From Flavobacteriaceae bacterium (GTDB lineage Bacteria; Bacteroidota; Bacteroidia; Flavobacteriales; Flavobacteriaceae): 8,873 nt of DNA. The stretch is from NCBI GenBank assembly GCA_015493405.1, contig WGDF01000377.1:1-8873 (forward strand), written 5' to 3'. Of this stretch, positions 6,162-8,873 are shown piece after piece. Numbering within the stretch: the first letter of the stretch is position 1; each line of letters begins with the position of its first letter. Position numbers and translations under genes: made by a program. Below the pieces are notes generated by a model. It did not search any database. It was not told the origin of the DNA and saw only the letters and a list, made by a program, of their open reading frames with translations.

Positions 6162-7721
6162 CTAATCCAAATCAAATTTAATACCTTGAGCCAAAGGTAA
6201 ATCCGAGCTGTAATTAACTGTTGTGGTTTGTCGGCGCATGTAAGCTTTCCAAGCATCAGAACCCGATTCACGACCACCGCCGGTATCTTTTTCACCACCG
6301 AAAGCACCACCGATTTCAGCGCCCGATGTGCCGGCATTGACATTGGCAATACCACAATCGGATCCCATAGCGGAATAGAATTTTTCGGCTTCTTGCATAT
6401 CTTGTGTAAAGATAGCCGATGATAAACCTTGCGGCACATCATTATTAATGGCAATGGCATTTTCGACAGCTCCACTATATTTGATCAAATAAACAATCGG
6501 TGCAAAAGTTTCTTCTTGCACAATCTCAAAGTGATTTTCAGCTTCGGCGATAGCAGGTACCACATAAGTGCCCGTTTCAAAACCTTCACCTTCCAAAACA
6601 TCACCGCCAAATAGCATTTTACCACCTTCTTTTTGCACTTGTTCAATAGCATATTTAAACTGATTGACAGCATGAATATCGTGCAAAGGGCCTACCAAAG
6701 TATTCTGGTCTAAAGGATTTCCTATTTTGTGTTGAATTTTTTTATAAGCATTGATCATTTTATCTTTAAATTCATCGTAAATATCTTCATGCAAAATAAT
6801 CCGTCTGGTTGAGGTACAACGTTGTCCGGCGGTTCCTACCGTGCCGAATACTGTGGACATCAATGCCATATTCAAATTGGCTTTAGGTGTAACGATAACC
6901 GCATTGTTACCGCCTAATTCCAAAATGGTTTTTCCCAAACGTTTGCCGACGCGTTCGCCAACACGTTTACCAACTGCCGTTGAACCGGTCATTGACATCA
7001 AACGAACACGCTTATCATCTAAGAAATTGTCTCCCATAACAGATGAACGTCCGATAATCAAGTTAAATACGCCTTCTGGCACTTTATTATCACGTAATAC
7101 TTTTTCAATGATTTTGTGAGAAGCAATGGCTGTTAAAGGTGTTTTAGACGATGGTTTCCAAACCACCACATCGCCGGCTGTAATAGCCAAAGCGGCGTTC
7201 CACATCCATACGGCAACCGGAAAATTGAAAGATGAAATAACGCCTACAATACCAAGTGGTTGATATTGTTCCATCAAACGGTGCAATGGTCGTTCCGATT
7301 GCAGATTAAATCCATTCATAGTACGGGCTTGTCCGACGGCAAAATCGCAGATGTCAATCATTTCTTGCACCTCTCCCAGGCCTTCGACATAAATTTTACC
7401 CATTTCGTAGGTAACCAATGCGCCCAGGTCTTCTTTGGCCTCACGCAAAGCATTACCAATTTGGCGTACTACTTCTGCCCTTACAGGGGCCGGTGTCATA
7501 CGCCACTGTTCAAATGCTTTTTGGGCAGTTTCCATTACTGTTTCATAATCTTCCAATGTAGCGGTTTTAACGCTTGCTATTAAAGAACCGTCTACAGGAG
7601 AAGTAGATTTGTTGATTTTTCCGGTGGTGTCCAACCATTTGGTACCGGTTGAAACCCCTTCGTTAATCTCTTTTAATCCGAGACGTTTCAATACGTCTTG
7701 TATGTTGATTGTTTTGCTCAT
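6162..7721 (-). CDS. ALDH7/antiquitin-family aldehyde dehydrogenase, probable alpha-aminoadipic semialdehyde dehydrogenase
   Basis: A 519-aa NAD(P)+-dependent aldehyde dehydrogenase, full length for the ALDH7 family. Visible active-site parts are Asn166 in SSFNFP, Lys189 in VVWKPSSKTP, Glu268 in LELGGNNAVIV and catalytic Cys302 in GTAGQRCTSTRR. The C-terminal block is diagnostic of antiquitin: SGAEIGGAFGGEKDTGGG, then RESGSDAWKAYMRR, ending LPLAQGIKFDLD. ALDH7 enzymes oxidise alpha-aminoadipate semialdehyde (in equilibrium with piperideine-6-carboxylate) to alpha-aminoadipate in lysine degradation; some also act in aldehyde detoxification or osmolyte metabolism. No other lysine-pathway gene is in view, so the substrate follows from family only. 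The start at 7721 gives an N-terminus (LKRLGLKEINEGVSTGTKW) typical of bacterial members. It lies inside the 3' end of the DUF1858 gene, implying one transcript and coupled translation. A strong terminator follows the gene. Confidence 0.93.
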   Translation of the reverse strand: MSKTINIQDVLKRLGLKEINEGVSTGTKWLDTTGKINKSTSPVDGSLIASVKTATLEDYETVMETAQKAFEQWRMTPAPVRAEVVRQIGNALREAKEDLGALVTYEMGKIYVEGLGEVQEMIDICDFAVGQARTMNGFNLQSERPLHRLMEQYQPLGIVGVISSFNFPVAVWMWNAALAITAGDVVVWKPSSKTPLTAIASHKIIEKVLRDNKVPEGVFNLIIGRSSVMGDNFLDDKRVRLMSMTGSTAVGKRVGERVGKRLGKTILELGGNNAVIVTPKANLNMALMSTVFGTVGTAGQRCTSTRRIILHEDIYDEFKDKMINAYKKIQHKIGNPLDQNTLVGPLHDIHAVNQFKYAIEQVQKEGGKMLFGGDVLEGEGFETGTYVVPAIAEAENHFEIVQEETFAPIVYLIKYSGAVENAIAINNDVPQGLSSAIFTQDMQEAEKFYSAMGSDCGIANVNAGTSGAEIGGAFGGEKDTGGGRESGSDAWKAYMRRQTTTVNYSSDLPLAQGIKFDLD

Positions 7722-7941
7722 TATTTTGATTTTTATTTTGTTCTAATTCTTGATTCAGTTCTATAATAATTTGGTCAATTTGTGCATCGGCGAAACCTTT
7801 TTCTTTACATGCATCTTCTATGGTGCCCCAAATGGGTTCGCCGCAACGGATACATTTGATACCTTTGACCCGTAAAAATTCTTCGGCAAAAGGATAATCT
7901 TCTACCAAATCTTCAATAGTCATATCTTTTTCAATTTCCAT
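7663..7941 (-). CDS. DUF1858-type small CxxC protein overlapping the ALDH7 gene
   Basis: A 92-aa protein. Residues about 5-67 match the DUF1858 pattern: an acidic start (MTIEDLVEDYPFAEEFL), then KGIKCIRCGEPIWGTIEDAC with Cys30 and Cys33 as a CxxC pair plus Cys45, then helices ending in IIIELNQELE. DUF1858 domains are small helical modules whose cysteines are thought to bind metal or do redox chemistry; no defined role is established. The tail from residue 64 is low-complexity and rich in Gln and Asn. The last 19 residues (74-92) are read out of frame from the first 59 nt of the downstream dehydrogenase, so they may not be conserved. An in-frame Met at residue 7 is an alternative start. Being fused to the dehydrogenase transcript suggests a linked function, for example redox or metal support, but that is inference. 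A weak TATTTTTA box at about 7962-7969 could be its promoter. Confidence 0.82.
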   Translation of the reverse strand: MEIEKDMTIEDLVEDYPFAEEFLRVKGIKCIRCGEPIWGTIEDACKEKGFADAQIDQIIIELNQELEQNKNQNNEQNNQHTRRIETSRIKRD

Positions 7942-7997
7942 AACTTTAGATTTTTGATGTGTAAAAATACATTTTTTTTAAGTTATTTATGATGAGA

Positions 7998-8013
7998 AAA
8001 ATAATATTATTTT
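7998..8013. repeat. Perfect 16-bp AT-only palindrome
   Basis: AAAATAATATTATTTT is its own reverse complement. It lies just after the stop of the membrane-protein gene and about 57 nt upstream of the DUF1858 start. It lacks GC pairs and a following T-tract, so it would be a weak terminator. It could be a regulator site or chance in AT-rich DNA. Confidence 0.4.
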
Positions 8014-8019
8014 ACAAAC

Positions 8020-8439
8020 TCATTTCTTTTCTATTTCAAGCGTTAAGTAAGGTTTAAATGAATAGTATATTTTTAATACGATACCAATAAACAAGAATAA
8101 GCCCAGAAAACCCAAAAACCAATTGGCATCAATAAGGTGCTTGAATACAAAAATCGAAGCAAAAGCCCCTACAGCACTCACCAGACCAATTTCCCAAAGT
8201 GTTGCATTATTTTTAACGCACATATGAACTGTGCTGTCGGCGCTTTGCACTTCAAAATCTATACTTAGACTTTTCAAGAAATCAATTCGAGTATCAATCG
8301 TATGTTTACCGGATGACAGCTCAAATGTTTTGATCTGATTGTTACCTATTTTACCTATTTTTTTATGGTCTAAGTAAACATTGTAAGACCGCATTTTATC
8401 AATATACTTTTCCGGTCTTTTTAATATCAAAGCAGCCAT
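8020..8439 (-). CDS. Small membrane protein with beta-rich N-terminal domain, function unknown
   Basis: A 139-aa protein that I do not recognise as a named family. Residues about 17-77 look like a small beta domain of the ligand-display or PEGA-like kind: VYLDHKKIGKIGNNQIKTFE followed by LSSGKHTIDTRIDF, the common pattern of a short 'display' loop ahead of a 'GKHT' strand. Two hydrophobic helices follow at about 82-102 and 107-126, separated by a short turn (LIDANW), with a short charged C-terminal tail (LTLEIEKK). It is probably an inner-membrane protein with both ends on the same side. It starts 5 nt after the preceding partial gene, so the two are in one operon. The function is unknown; nothing in the sequence indicates catalysis. 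The Met at 16 is an alternative start, but the 8439 start sits tightly against the upstream gene and is preferred. Confidence 0.75.
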   Translation of the reverse strand: MAALILKRPEKYIDKMRSYNVYLDHKKIGKIGNNQIKTFELSSGKHTIDTRIDFLKSLSIDFEVQSADSTVHMCVKNNATLWEIGLVSAVGAFASIFVFKHLIDANWFLGFLGLFLFIGIVLKIYYSFKPYLTLEIEKK

Positions 8440-8444
8440 AACTT

Positions 8445-8873
8445 TTAAAATTTAGCTTGATTTAAAATGTCTTTAAACTGCATTTTTATATCTTGTGCGG
8501 CATCGTAAACCATTTGTTCGGTGGTAGGAAATGGGATGCGTCGTTCTTTTAAGAAATTGAGATACTCATTGCGAATAGCCCGTCGATCACCGGTTGCCGT
8601 CGCAAAGTTATGTTCAAAAACATATCTACTTTGCAAGGGAAATTTATCGACTAATTGACCCGTTCGGTTATTCACCACTTCAGCTTGAGCCGTAACTTGG
8701 GCTTCTTTATGCTGTTGGTATAAATGCACCCGACTGCGCACTTTGATCATACGGGGAATTTTTATAGGTTTGCCCAAGGTATCTTTAACGATATTGCCAT
8801 AGACATCTTTTTGATAAGCGTAACCATCTTGAATTTCTTTTTCTTCAATTATTTCCTTATCGCGCTCTTGATC
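8445..8873 (-). CDS. C-terminal part of a conserved Bacteroidota protein, 5' end outside window
   Basis: The frame stays open from the stop at 8445 to the window edge, giving 142 visible residues; the N-terminus is missing. The apparent TTG start at 8777 is internal, because the frame continues upstream with a charged stretch (EIIEEKEIQDGYAYQKDVYG). The visible part includes KVRSRVHLYQQHKEAQVTAQ, then VVNNRTGQLVDKFPLQS, then FATATGDRRAIRNE and the ending PFPTTEQMVYDAAQDIKMQ. This resembles uncharacterised Bacteroidota proteins, often predicted lipoproteins, in which an 'RV...QHKEA...G' strand leads to 'D.R' and 'FP...M...A...L' elements. I cannot see whether a lipobox is present, because the N-terminus is absent. 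The 5-nt gap to the next gene makes this the upstream gene of a two-gene unit. Confidence 0.75.
   Translation of the reverse strand, partial: DQERDKEIIEEKEIQDGYAYQKDVYGNIVKDTLGKPIKIPRMIKVRSRVHLYQQHKEAQVTAQAEVVNNRTGQLVDKFPLQSRYVFEHNFATATGDRRAIRNEYLNFLKERRIPFPTTEQMVYDAAQDIKMQFKDILNQAKF

Noticed and set aside
6158..6475. A 105-codon minus-strand frame in another phase
   Set aside because: It overlaps the diagnostic C-terminal block of the ALDH7 gene and is out of frame with it.
6841..7119. A 92-codon plus-strand frame
   Set aside because: Antisense to the ALDH7 catalytic region; composition reflects the complementary strand only.
7260..7583. A 107-codon plus-strand frame
   Set aside because: It lies wholly antisense to the strongly conserved ALDH7 gene and shows no family-like motif.
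7962..7969. TATTTTTA as promoter of the DUF1858 gene
   Set aside because: It misses the final G of TAnnTTTG, has no -33 element and lies in AT-rich DNA; not strong enough for its own entry.
8445..8777. A complete 110-aa gene starting at TTG 8777
   Set aside because: The frame is open and family-like upstream to the window edge, so this is the C-terminal part of a longer gene.
1..8873. Phage, CRISPR, toxin-antitoxin or defence system
   Set aside because: No direct-repeat arrays, integrase, nuclease or toxin-like genes are visible; apart from the transposase remnant the genes look chromosomal and metabolic or envelope related.

Overview
The window looks like a low-GC chromosomal segment of a Bacteroidota bacterium, most likely a flavobacterium-like lineage. 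Three things point there. One protein has a type IX secretion (T9SS) C-terminal sorting domain. Two genes are preceded by a perfect copy of the Bacteroidota -7 promoter box TAnnTTTG. The gene starts lack clear Shine-Dalgarno sequences. Every intact gene lies on the minus strand, so transcription runs from high to low coordinates.

In transcription order the layout is as follows. (1) 8873-8020 holds the 3' end of an unrecognised conserved Bacteroidota gene and, 5 nt later, a small two-helix membrane protein. (2) 7941-6162 holds a DUF1858 CxxC mini-protein whose frame runs 59 nt into an ALDH7/antiquitin-type semialdehyde dehydrogenase (likely lysine catabolism). A strong hairpin terminator follows at about 6101-6131. 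(3) 6025-4078 is a two-gene unit with a 1-nt gap: a YbdL-like glutamine/methionine aminotransferase and a YafV/NIT2-like omega-amidase. Together these match the glutamine transaminase-omega-amidase pathway. (4) 4013-1968 is a cysteine-free T9SS cargo protein with its own promoter, ended by a bidirectional terminator at 1916-1948. (5) 1498-1967 has no intact gene. It contains that terminator, a decayed plus-strand transposase fragment and a promoter. (6) 1497-1 is the 5' part of a large protein that tentatively resembles DUF505. It carries six 'L-T/S-x-x-G' motifs typical of winged-helix wings and runs off the window edge.

I see no rRNA, tRNA, CRISPR array or intact mobile element. The least expected content is the frameshifted zinc-ribbon/HTH transposase remnant at about 1672-1925, the transaminase/omega-amidase pair, the DUF1858-ALDH7 overlap and the repeated winged-helix-like motifs in the truncated protein.
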